Positions 1-5,532 of a stretch of DNA of 5,532 nt are shown one piece after another (position 1 is the stretch's first letter; each line of letters begins with the position of its first letter). The stretch lies in NCBI GenBank assembly GCA_030749275.1, contig JASMKJ010000224.1, positions 1 to 5,532 on the forward strand, given 5' to 3'. The notes beneath the pieces are model-generated. The model worked only from the letters and a program-made list of their open reading frames with translations, did not search any database and had not been told where the DNA came from. The position numbers and the translations under genes are program-made. Origin of the DNA: Acidimicrobiales bacterium (GTDB taxonomy: Bacteria; Actinomycetota; Acidimicrobiia; Acidimicrobiales; Poriferisodalaceae).

Positions 1-321
1 GGTGTTCGCTGCAGTTGCGATTCTCATGCCAATAAAACCTGCGATGGAAGAAAGCACTGCTCCCATCAGATAAGCGAAAGATGCAGAAGGTCTTCCTTCG
101 ATCGGTACTACCAAAAGGAGTACAAACATTACGACCACGAAAGCAGACACCCATTGATATTCACGACGAAGGAACGCCATCGCTCCTTCGCGAATGGCTT
201 GGCCGATCTCCTTCATGAGATCTGTGCCTTCGTCAGCCTTCAAAACGGTCTTAGCGAAGTAGTAAGCAAGCAAGAGCGCTAATGCTGATGCGATTAACGC
301 GAAATAGGGAACCGCTGTCAC
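1..321 (-). CDS. hppA: Membrane-bound proton-translocating pyrophosphatase, N-terminal part (cut by window edge)
   Basis: This is the first 107 codons of a vacuolar-type H+-pyrophosphatase, an integral membrane pump that couples hydrolysis of cytoplasmic PPi to ion (usually H+) export. What is seen: a hydrophobic first helix at about residues 3-22, then the family's conserved cytoplasmic stretch with EGT at 31-33, EIGQAIREGA at 38-47 and AFLRREY at 49-55, then two more helices (about 57-73 and 82-98) ending in GMRIATAAN (98-106), a hallmark just before the next loop. The frame runs off the window, so some 550-700 residues, including the PPi-binding site, are not visible and the K+-dependent and K+-independent types cannot be told apart. 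The start is GTG at 321: an in-frame TGA lies four codons upstream, and a purine-rich ribosome site precedes it. It is separated from the HAD gene by 131 bp and has its own candidate promoter. Confidence 0.93.
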   Translation of the reverse strand, partial: MTAVPYFALIASALALLLAYYFAKTVLKADEGTDLMKEIGQAIREGAMAFLRREYQWVSAFVVVMFVLLLVVPIEGRPSASFAYLMGAVLSSIAGFIGMRIATAANT

Positions 322-325
322 GATG

Positions 326-332
326 TCCTCTC
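326..332 (-). promoter_or_regulatory. Ribosome binding site of the pyrophosphatase gene
   Basis: GAGAGGA on the minus strand ends four bases before the GTG at 321. Together with the in-frame TGA at 331-333, which it overlaps, it fixes GTG as the only reasonable start. Confidence 0.6.
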
Positions 333-346
333 AGTTCAGCCCAGTA

Positions 347-352
347 AATATA
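347..352 (-). promoter_or_regulatory. Candidate -10 box for the pyrophosphatase gene
   Basis: TATATT on the minus strand matches the sigma-70 -10 consensus at five of six positions and lies 25 bases before the GTG start, which would give a leader of roughly 20 nt that includes the ribosome site. No good -35 hexamer is seen at 16-18 bp spacing; that segment is a GC-rich run. It is the only AT-rich patch in the intergenic region. The call is by inspection only. Confidence 0.35.
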
Positions 353-393
353 GGGTGCCGGTTCGGGCCGGGCCGACGGGGTCCGACACGGCA

Positions 394-409
394 GGTGCTT
401 TTCGGCACC
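394..409 (-). terminator. Small hairpin after the HAD gene, weak terminator candidate
   Basis: The minus strand reads GGTGC-CGAAAA-GCACC, a perfect 5-bp stem with a 6-base loop, 44 bases after the HAD stop codon. No T-run follows it, so it is not a canonical intrinsic terminator. The right half of the plus-strand copy (CGGCACC, 403-409) can alternatively pair with GGTGCCG at 354-360. It could be a Rho-associated or processing hairpin, part of a switch, or chance. Confidence 0.25.
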
Positions 410-452
410 AGGGGAAAAGCCTACGAAACTGACGGACGCGGGGCAACTACTT

Positions 453-1067
453 CTAGCTACTGATTAACTCGATACCGAATTCTTGAAAGAAGCCAACCAG
501 GCCGGCGCGGTCTTGGAAGTGGTGTGCCCGGAGTCCGATAGCTTCGGCGCCTTCAACGTTTGTTTCAAGATCATCAATAAATAAACAAGCGTCGGATTCC
601 ACATCTAGCGCCGCGAGTGCGTGCTGGTACGCAAGCGGGTCAGGTTTCGCAACTCCAATGCGGTGCGTATTTATTACTTCGTCGAACAGGTCTTCTATGC
701 CTACACGTCGCAGGTAGTCCTCAAATCGATCGTGGTTGTTGGTCAAGATCCCGACCCGAAGCCCTGTTGGTATTCGCTGGATGAGGGTAACCATGTCCGA
801 GTCAATCCGCCCCTCGAATTCGAAGAACCTTTTGACGATTGGTCGAATGGACTCACCGTGAGTTTGGGTCAGTCTGCGTTCGGTTTCATGTCGCCACTGA
901 TCCCAGTTGAGTTCCCCGCGAGTCAACGGTTCGTGCAGTTCCTTGCAGAACGCTGCGGCGAAAATCGTCCCAGCCTTAATATTTGCCTGGGTTTCGAAGG
1001 TCCCAAGGTCCGATTCGTCCCATTGGCGTATGACCCCATCGAAATCAAACAAGATCGCTTCGATCAT
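453..1067 (-). CDS. HAD-superfamily hydrolase (phosphatase-like)
   Basis: This 204-residue soluble protein is a haloacid dehalogenase-type hydrolase, probably a small-molecule phosphatase acting through an aspartyl-phosphate intermediate in the cytoplasm. All four catalytic motifs are present: motif I DFDGV with D8 (nucleophile) and D10; motif II LTN with T109; motif III K141 in KPDP; and motif IV FIDD with D165 and D166 for Mg2+. The segment at about 15-90 between motifs I and II is a helical cap of the C1 type, as in the subfamily that includes the N-terminal phosphatase domain of epoxide hydrolase and phosphoglycolate-phosphatase-like enzymes. Length is normal for a stand-alone member. The ATG overlaps the nhaA stop as ATGA (1064-1067) and no Shine-Dalgarno sequence is visible, so its translation is probably coupled to nhaA. 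The substrate cannot be told from sequence, and proximity to nhaA does not define one. Confidence 0.92.
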   Translation of the reverse strand: MIEAILFDFDGVIRQWDESDLGTFETQANIKAGTIFAAAFCKELHEPLTRGELNWDQWRHETERRLTQTHGESIRPIVKRFFEFEGRIDSDMVTLIQRIPTGLRVGILTNNHDRFEDYLRRVGIEDLFDEVINTHRIGVAKPDPLAYQHALAALDVESDACLFIDDLETNVEGAEAIGLRAHHFQDRAGLVGFFQEFGIELISS

Positions 1068-2389
1068 TCGTTGGGTGCTACGCGTTTCCCGTATCTGAGC
1101 AGGAGCAGCGCGGCGACTGCAGCGATCAAGGAGGCGGCGAGGATGCCGATTTTCGCTAAGTCGGTGATGGCGTGATCTTCGAATGCAAGGCCTCCGACGA
1201 AGATTGAGACTGTGAAACCAATTCCGGCGGCTAATCCCATACCAATGAACTGTGCCCAGTTGACATCGTCGGGAAGTGCAAAGCCGAAACGCGTAGCGGC
1301 CCAGGTGAACAAGGTAATCCCTACAGGTTTTCCGACTACAAGCCCCAAGATAATGCCAAGGGTTACGTTGCTTGTGGCCGCATCAGCAATGGTGTCGCTG
1401 CTGAGCTCAATTCCCGCGTTAGCTAGAGCGAAAATAGGGATGATCATGAAAGCTGTGAATGGGTGGAGCAAGTTTTCGAGGCGTTCTGTGAGGGGAACCG
1501 ACTCCTGAGCAAGAAATGACGCGTGGCGCACTTCTGCCACATTTGCATCGCTGGGAAGTGCATCAACTATCTGCTGTGCGTCACGTTGGTTGAGAAGCGG
1601 TCGAGCGGGTGTGAGAAGACCTAGGGCTACCCCAGCTATGGTTGCGTGCACACCGGATTCAAGGGTTGCGTACCACACGAATATCCCGAGCGCCGCGTAG
1701 ACCGGTATCGCCCATACCCGTGCTTTTTGCAGAATCCAAACAACTATCAGTCCTGCGAGCGCTGTCAAAAGCCACTGGAGGCTGAGGTCACTCGTGTAGA
1801 AGATGGCAATAACCGCGATTGCACCTATGTCGTCCACAATCGCCAAGGTCAGTAAAAACAGTTTGATCTTCGGGGATACCCGACTTCCGAGCAGGGCCAC
1901 AATGCCTACGGCGAAAGCGATGTCGGTGGCCATGGGGATGCCCCAGCCCCTTGATGCTTCACCAGCTGTGTTGAGCATTAGGTAAAGCAAGGCCGGTACG
2001 GCCATGCCGCCGACAGCTCCGATCGCAGGTAGTGCTGCTGCTCGGACTGAACTTAGATCACCGGTGACGAGTTCTCGTTTGATCTCCAGGCCAACCACGA
2101 AGAAGAACAACGCCATTAACGCATCGTTTACGAAGTGTCCGAGGCTCATGTGGGGTAAATGCCAGGTTCCGACCGCGAGTTCAATCTCCGTGTGCCAGAA
2201 CTCGTGGTAACTGTCGCCCCAACCTGAGTTGACCCACACCAAGGCAACAGCGGTCGCAACCAATAGGAGGACCCCACCGGCAACTTCGCGATCTATGAAG
2301 CGCAACACTGGGCGGGCCACGAACTTTGCGAGACTGCTATCGCTGCTCGCGAAGGTTGGTCTCTTGAGGAGCGAATCGGATCCAGCCAT
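1064..2389 (-). CDS. nhaA: Na+/H+ antiporter NhaA
   Basis: This is a complete 441-residue NhaA-type electrogenic antiporter of the cytoplasmic membrane, which exports Na+ (or Li+) in exchange for H+ and so handles salt and alkaline stress. Family landmarks are intact: NDALMALFFFVVGLEIKRE (88-106, pH-sensor region); ATDIAFAVGI (154-163) with D156, equivalent to E. coli D133; LAIVDDIGAI (182-191) with D186/D187, equivalent to the ion-binding pair D163/D164; SGVHATIAG (245-253); and VGKPVGI (352-358) with K354, equivalent to K300. Some 11-12 hydrophobic helices are visible. It is about 50 residues longer than E. coli NhaA: the extra length lies in a polar N-terminal tail (1-33) and a hydrophilic cytoplasmic loop (about 261-310), a pattern I associate with actinobacterial members. 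The ATG start lacks a clear Shine-Dalgarno sequence; GTG codons at residues 24 and 28 are alternatives but have none either. The gene overlaps the HAD gene downstream by four bases. Confidence 0.97.
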   Translation of the reverse strand: MAGSDSLLKRPTFASSDSSLAKFVARPVLRFIDREVAGGVLLLVATAVALVWVNSGWGDSYHEFWHTEIELAVGTWHLPHMSLGHFVNDALMALFFFVVGLEIKRELVTGDLSSVRAAALPAIGAVGGMAVPALLYLMLNTAGEASRGWGIPMATDIAFAVGIVALLGSRVSPKIKLFLLTLAIVDDIGAIAVIAIFYTSDLSLQWLLTALAGLIVVWILQKARVWAIPVYAALGIFVWYATLESGVHATIAGVALGLLTPARPLLNQRDAQQIVDALPSDANVAEVRHASFLAQESVPLTERLENLLHPFTAFMIIPIFALANAGIELSSDTIADAATSNVTLGIILGLVVGKPVGITLFTWAATRFGFALPDDVNWAQFIGMGLAAGIGFTVSIFVGGLAFEDHAITDLAKIGILAASLIAAVAALLLLRYGKRVAPNE

Positions 2390-2398
2390 GATTCAACA

Positions 2399-2404
2399 AG
2401 GCTA
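2399..2404 (-). promoter_or_regulatory. Possible -10 box close to the nhaA start
   Basis: TAGCCT on the minus strand fits the loose TANNNT pattern of actinobacterial -10 boxes and ends nine bases before the nhaA ATG. This would give an almost leaderless message and would explain the missing Shine-Dalgarno sequence. No -35 match is seen. The 102-bp gap between the oxidoreductase stop and nhaA (2390-2491) otherwise holds no strong hairpin or T-run, so readthrough from upstream is also possible. Confidence 0.2.
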
Positions 2405-2491
2405 GAGCCACTGCCTGCCCTTACCCGTGATCATTTGTCGGCTGCAGGACATAGTTCGCGATTGAAACCACTTCAGTCACGCTATGGGGTG

Positions 2492-3616
2492 TCAGGTGAA
2501 TCGCGGCATTACTTGATGAGTGATCAGATCCATTGACTCGATGATTTGGTCACTGGAGTGAATGCCTTGGGGGACGAGGAAAAAGATCTCATCAAAGCCC
2601 AGTCTGTTGTGGGCCTCTTCGATTTGTCGGGAAATGGTATCTGGACTTCCCACCAGCTTCAGCGGCATACCTTGACCGAATTGTCTAGCCCAGTTGTCCC
2701 AGAACCATTCCATGTCCTCGAAGTCTTGTTGTGCTTGCAGGTCCGTCGGCGCACAAACAGCTATGCCACCCCACGCTGCCTCATGCCCCTTTGGTTTTTC
2801 CGTTCCGTGTCGAATCGACTCGTCTCTGTAGGTTTGCCATAGCGCTTCACAAAAGTCGAGTTTGTCGCTCAGGACTATTGGGGTGCCGCCGTATTGGGCC
2901 CAAAACAGTGCGGTCTTCATAGACATGGTGAAGCCACCGTATAGAGGCGGATAGGGATCTTGGAGTGGGCGGGGAGCTATCCCTATCTCGTTGATGGTCA
3001 TGTCAGGGTCTATGCCAGACCCATAGTCGGAATAAACGGTGTGGGGATGCGGGTTGAGGTTGTCATTCGGGAATTTCCAAAATTCGCCTTCGTAACTGAA
3101 CGTCGGGTTCTTCAACGCTGTGAGCACCACTTCAACAAATTCTTCAAAAAATCTGCGGTTGTATTCATCCACGTCGCTGTCTTTGTTCCAATAACCAACC
3201 GCGGATAGGTCGGGGCGAATCTTCAGTTGGTCGACCCATCGATGTTGATAGCCCCTGACGATGCCCACACCGAGGCGGCCACCGGTCATGTGGTCAAGAG
3301 TGGAGATTTGTTCAGCGACTCGTAACGGGTTGTGGGTCGTTGACACGAATCCGCACGAAATGATTCGGAGCTTTTGGGTGGCATTTGCAATCCACGATGC
3401 CATCAGCCCCAGGTCGTTGGAGGTTTCAAATCCTTCGATTTGAAGATGATGTTCCGGGTGGCCAAGTCCGTACCATCCGTGCTGGTCAGCGTATTTGGCA
3501 ATGTCGGATATTTCGTTGAGCATCCGCTGGTACAGGTCGTTATTGAGTCCGGCGAGGCCTGATTCAAGTTCTTCACGACGCCCCATCGTGCAATACATGA
3601 AGAGGTCGAATTTCAC
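2492..3616 (-). CDS. Luciferase-like (LLM class) flavin-dependent oxidoreductase
   Basis: This 374-residue enzyme belongs to the bacterial luciferase-like monooxygenase superfamily, TIM-barrel proteins that use reduced FMN (some use F420) and often O2 to oxidise an organic substrate. Seen in the sequence: the early strand-1 motif KFDLFMYC (2-9); GWYGLGHPEHHL (47-58), whose EHH matches the active-site region of LuxA; LRIISCGFVSTTHNPLRVAEQISTLDHMTGGR (83-114), the family signature, followed by GIVRGY (118-123); and the C-terminal LVGSPDTISRQIEE (321-334), typical of the family's last barrel section. Length is normal. The start is GTG at 3616, chosen because a perfect GGAGG lies six bases upstream. 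It follows the tetR stop by 23 bp, so the two are almost surely co-transcribed and the regulator probably controls it. The substrate is unknown; alkanal, alkanesulfonate-like, nitrilotriacetate-like or hydrocarbon-derived compounds are all possible. FMN versus F420 cannot be settled by eye, though the EHH and LuxA-like layout favour FMN. Confidence 0.93.
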   Translation of the reverse strand: MKFDLFMYCTMGRREELESGLAGLNNDLYQRMLNEISDIAKYADQHGWYGLGHPEHHLQIEGFETSNDLGLMASWIANATQKLRIISCGFVSTTHNPLRVAEQISTLDHMTGGRLGVGIVRGYQHRWVDQLKIRPDLSAVGYWNKDSDVDEYNRRFFEEFVEVVLTALKNPTFSYEGEFWKFPNDNLNPHPHTVYSDYGSGIDPDMTINEIGIAPRPLQDPYPPLYGGFTMSMKTALFWAQYGGTPIVLSDKLDFCEALWQTYRDESIRHGTEKPKGHEAAWGGIAVCAPTDLQAQQDFEDMEWFWDNWARQFGQGMPLKLVGSPDTISRQIEEAHNRLGFDEIFFLVPQGIHSSDQIIESMDLITHQVMPRFT

Positions 3617-3622
3617 CTTGGC

Positions 3623-3627
3623 CCTCC
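3623..3627 (-). promoter_or_regulatory. Strong ribosome binding site of the oxidoreductase gene
   Basis: A perfect GGAGG on the minus strand lies six bases before the GTG at 3616, inside the 23-bp gap after tetR. It decides the GTG start and is the best Shine-Dalgarno sequence in the window, suggesting efficient translation of the enzyme relative to its regulator. Confidence 0.85.
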
Positions 3628-3639
3628 AAATATCCGGAC

Positions 3640-4263
3640 TTACTCGTTGATGGCTAGACCGTCTACGACTGTGCTCGCAAACATGCGTGCCACGTGATCA
3701 ATATTGAATTCGCCATCAAAACGCCACCACCCGACGACCGAGTTCATTGCCGCAATGGTCATGCGGGCGATGACGCGGGCTTCGACGTCACTTCGGAGGG
3801 ACCCATCTCGTTGTCCGGCTTCAATGAGGCGCACCCAGCCGTTTGCAAATTCTCGCAGTGGGACAGCCAGGTTTTCCCTGGTGGCCTCGGGGGCCTCCTC
3901 GAAGCACCTGATATTGGCTTTGGTGAAGTCGGAGTCGAGGGTTATGGCTGTGACGTAAGCAACAACTGCGGCCATAAGTCGATCATGGCCGGAAGCGTCC
4001 TCACCCGCGGCACTTAGAGCGGCCCGTATTGCATCTCTGGCGTGTTCCATACCAACTGCCAGTACCTCTTCGACAATCGCGTCTTTTGAGTCGAAGTGGT
4101 AGTACAGGCTTCCGGCTTGCATCTTCGCCACCGAAGCAATTTCGGTAAGGGTCGCAGCGGCGTAGCCGTTACGGGCAAGTACGTCAGCAGCGGCCTCCAA
4201 AATACGGGTACGCGTGCGTTCCCCTTTTCGTATCCGATCGGGCGCGAGTTCTGCGGGACTCAT
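3640..4263 (-). CDS. TetR-family transcriptional regulator
   Basis: This 207-residue protein is a TetR-type one-component regulator: a dimer that binds a palindromic operator and lets go when a small ligand binds its C-terminal domain. The N-terminal DNA-binding domain is clear: TRTRILEAAADVLARNGY (17-34) forms helix 1, followed by ATLTEIASVAKMQAGSLYYHF (37-57) with the helix-turn-helix, where GSLYYHFDSKDAIVEEV is the standard recognition-helix and helix-4 run. Residues 65-205 are all-helical and poorly conserved, as expected for the ligand-binding and dimer domain. Length is typical. The ATG at 4263 has no ribosome site, but a -10 box lies seven bases upstream, so the message may be leaderless. 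A perfect palindrome at 4304-4317 is the likely operator. It is followed at 23 bp by the flavin-dependent oxidoreductase, its most likely target. The ligand cannot be inferred. Confidence 0.94.
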   Translation of the reverse strand: MSPAELAPDRIRKGERTRTRILEAAADVLARNGYAAATLTEIASVAKMQAGSLYYHFDSKDAIVEEVLAVGMEHARDAIRAALSAAGEDASGHDRLMAAVVAYVTAITLDSDFTKANIRCFEEAPEATRENLAVPLREFANGWVRLIEAGQRDGSLRSDVEARVIARMTIAAMNSVVGWWRFDGEFNIDHVARMFASTVVDGLAINE

Positions 4264-4270
4264 GGGCAGG

Positions 4271-4298
4271 AATCTAGTGGTCCTGAGGCGACGGTGAA
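4271..4298 (-). promoter_or_regulatory. Candidate promoter of the tetR-oxidoreductase pair
   Basis: On the minus strand TTCACC (4293-4298, four of six to TTGACA) is followed after 16 bp by TAGATT (4271-4276, fitting TANNNT). The -10 box ends seven bases before the tetR ATG, so transcription would start at or within a base or two of the start codon. This agrees with the lack of a Shine-Dalgarno sequence there. Assigned by inspection. Confidence 0.45.
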
Positions 4299-4303
4299 GA
4301 CTC

Positions 4304-4317
4304 TGAGACCCGTCTCA
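4304..4317 (-). promoter_or_regulatory. Palindromic operator, probably for the adjacent TetR regulator
   Basis: TGAGAC-CC-GTCTCA is a perfect inverted repeat (6-bp arms, 2-bp spacer) in the 66-bp gap between the VWA gene and tetR, centred about 47 bp before the tetR start and five bases upstream of the candidate -35. Short, perfect palindromes of this size near their own gene are typical TetR operators. The two-base spacer and the absence of a T-run argue against a terminator. Binding by this particular regulator is inferred from position only. Confidence 0.6.
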
Positions 4318-4329
4318 TGGGTTTTGTCA

Positions 4330-5532
4330 TCAGAATCGCCCAGTCGTCGATAACCGTCGCCGATGTTCTAGGAAGTCAACGAGCACGTAGTCCCCTAGGT
4401 TGTCAGGACTCGTGAAGAACGCACGTCCCCCGTTCATCTCAGTCATCTTTTCAACGAATTGACGCAAGTAATTGTTGGGGTCGAGCATGAAGATATTTAT
4501 CCGTATGTCTTCCTTGGTCGCTCGAGACACCTCTTTGAGAGTTGCTTCAACTGTCTCTGGTGCCGGAGGATAATTGAAGTACGGGTGACCACTTGGACCT
4601 ATATGGGCTGTTGGTTCACCGTCCGTGATCATGATGATCTGCTTCGTTCCGCTCTCACGCGCCAGCAACCGTCGCGCGATCATGAACCCGTGCTGCATAT
4701 TGGTTCCATAGGCATAATCCCAGGACACTTCGGGAAGCTGCGGTGCCTTGAACTCGAAAGCTGATTCAGCAAACCCCACTAATCCCAAATAGTCACGCGG
4801 GTATTGGGAACTGATCAACGAGTGCAGCGCCATGGTCACCTTCTTGGCGGGAAGAAAGTTGTCGCGCATTGGCATCGACAGCGAGAGGTCCAACATCAGC
4901 ACTGTTGATGCTCGCGTTGTCATCTCGGTCCGTTCAATTTCGAAATCATCGGGAGTAAGTCGCACAGGAGTGCCTCGGCCGGTTCGACCGATGGCGTTAC
5001 GAACTGTCTGTTCGATGTTGAGGTTGAAATTGTCACCGAATTCGTAAGGTTTGGTTTCATACGCTCGTTCGTGACCAATTCCAGTTCGGTCGATTCGGTG
5101 GCTCCCGACCTTGTCGTCCATCAATTTGTTGAAGAGATCACCGAGAGCATTTTGGCCAATCGCTCGCAAGGCGCGAGGCGTAAGTTCAAGCCGACCTTCC
5201 TTATTTTCCGCAAGACCATTTTCTTCAAGCAGTCGGGCCATTTCGCTGAGACGTTGAAGCGCTTCAGCCGATTCGCGTCCGAGAAGCTCTTCGACTCGCT
5301 GGGGATCTACTTCAGCGAGGGCACCGGGGTTAGAGGCGTTCTGCAGCATTTGTTGCAAGGAGTCAAGATCTCCTAGTTGCTGCATCACATCGGTGGCTTC
5401 GGGCATATTTAGTTGCTGATCGCCACCAAATTCGTAGCTCTGGTCCCAGTTCATATCCGGGAACGCTTCCTGTAGGTGTTGGGCGAGCTGTTGGGTCTGC
5501 CATTGCAGATCCATATCGTCCATGAGCTGGGC
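4330..5532 (-). CDS. VWA domain protein with complete MIDAS site, C-terminal part (N-terminus outside window)
   Basis: At least 401 residues of a cytoplasmic VWA (von Willebrand factor A) protein; the frame stays open to the window edge. Numbering from the Met at 5523: residues 1-200 are polar and helical, rich in Gln/Leu, with RLELTPRALRAIG (111-123) and GHERAYETKPYEFGD (150-164), both strongly conserved in the family as I recall it. The VWA fold covers about 205-385 and carries all metal-site residues: DLSLS (D212, S214, S216), T274 in YGTNMQHG, and D301 in ITDGEPTAH. The closest type I recognise is the actinobacterial group of M. tuberculosis Rv0959, normally 600-700 residues, so about 200-300 are probably missing. 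Known relatives are encoded beside a MoxR or Mg-chelatase-like AAA+ ATPase, and such pairs are thought to act in metal insertion or complex remodelling; the ATPase would lie beyond the right edge. The Met at 5523 is unlikely to be the true start, because coding-like sequence continues above it and no ribosome site is testable. The gene stops 66 bp before tetR. Confidence 0.9.
   Translation of the reverse strand, partial: AQLMDDMDLQWQTQQLAQHLQEAFPDMNWDQSYEFGGDQQLNMPEATDVMQQLGDLDSLQQMLQNASNPGALAEVDPQRVEELLGRESAEALQRLSEMARLLEENGLAENKEGRLELTPRALRAIGQNALGDLFNKLMDDKVGSHRIDRTGIGHERAYETKPYEFGDNFNLNIEQTVRNAIGRTGRGTPVRLTPDDFEIERTEMTTRASTVLMLDLSLSMPMRDNFLPAKKVTMALHSLISSQYPRDYLGLVGFAESAFEFKAPQLPEVSWDYAYGTNMQHGFMIARRLLARESGTKQIIMITDGEPTAHIGPSGHPYFNYPPAPETVEATLKEVSRATKEDIRINIFMLDPNNYLRQFVEKMTEMNGGRAFFTSPDNLGDYVLVDFLEHRRRLSTTGRF

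Noticed and set aside
621..1175. A 184-codon open frame on the plus strand opposite the HAD gene and the 3' end of nhaA
   Set aside because: It lies entirely antisense to two well-supported genes with intact catalytic motifs, its translation resembles no family I know, and I see no convincing ribosome site. It is a mirror of the minus-strand codon pattern.
2546..2842. Plus-strand open frames opposite the oxidoreductase gene (also around 2960-3208)
   Set aside because: They are antisense to a clear conserved enzyme, with low-complexity or family-less translations, so they are shadows.
3694..4017. Plus-strand open frame of 107 codons opposite tetR
   Set aside because: It is antisense to the TetR gene, with no recognisable domain and no ribosome site or promoter of its own.
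4304..4317. The palindrome read as an intrinsic terminator for the VWA gene
   Set aside because: A two-base spacer would force the stem to open to form a loop, and no T-run follows on the minus strand. An operator is the better reading.
5521..5523. The Met codon near the right edge as the true start of the VWA gene
   Set aside because: The frame stays open to the edge (Ala-Gln-Leu precede it) and the family is normally much longer, so the gene is treated as truncated by the window.
1..5532. RNA genes, CRISPR arrays, insertion sequences, toxin-antitoxin or phage-defence genes
   Set aside because: I found no direct-repeat arrays, transposase motifs, terminal inverted repeats or tRNA-like cloverleafs. 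Nearly all of the window is accounted for by six ordinary chromosomal genes with gaps of at most 131 bp.

Overview
The window is most likely a piece of an actinobacterial chromosome. The VWA protein, the long NhaA and the luciferase-like oxidoreductase paired with a TetR regulator are all of types I associate with that phylum. GC content looks only moderate (around half, judged by eye). GTG starts, and promoters sitting almost on the start codon, also fit. A marine or freshwater lineage such as Acidimicrobiia is a guess, not something the sequence proves.

All six genes lie on the minus strand, so transcription runs from high to low coordinates. In that order they are: the 3' two-thirds or so of a VWA (von Willebrand factor A) protein with a complete metal site (4330-5532, N-terminus outside the window); a TetR-family repressor (3640-4263); a luciferase-like flavin-dependent oxidoreductase (2492-3616) 23 bp after it; an NhaA-type Na+/H+ antiporter (1064-2389); a HAD-family phosphatase (453-1067) whose start overlaps the nhaA stop by four bases; and the first 107 codons of a membrane H+-translocating pyrophosphatase (1-321).

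There are three transcription groups by layout. The tetR-oxidoreductase pair has its own likely promoter and a perfect 14-bp palindrome in the 66-bp gap upstream, which suggests a self-regulated cassette for an unknown organic substrate. The nhaA-HAD pair is translationally coupled. The pyrophosphatase has its own -10 box and Shine-Dalgarno sequence. NhaA and the pyrophosphatase both act on the proton gradient (one spends it to expel Na+, the other builds it from PPi), but they are probably separate transcripts.

No gene-free stretch exceeds about 130 bp. I see no RNA gene, CRISPR array, insertion sequence or attachment site. The window reads as ordinary core/housekeeping chromosome. The points worth a second look are regulatory: the palindrome, candidate leaderless promoters, and competing inverted repeats upstream of the pyrophosphatase gene. 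I do not see evidence for a new biological system.
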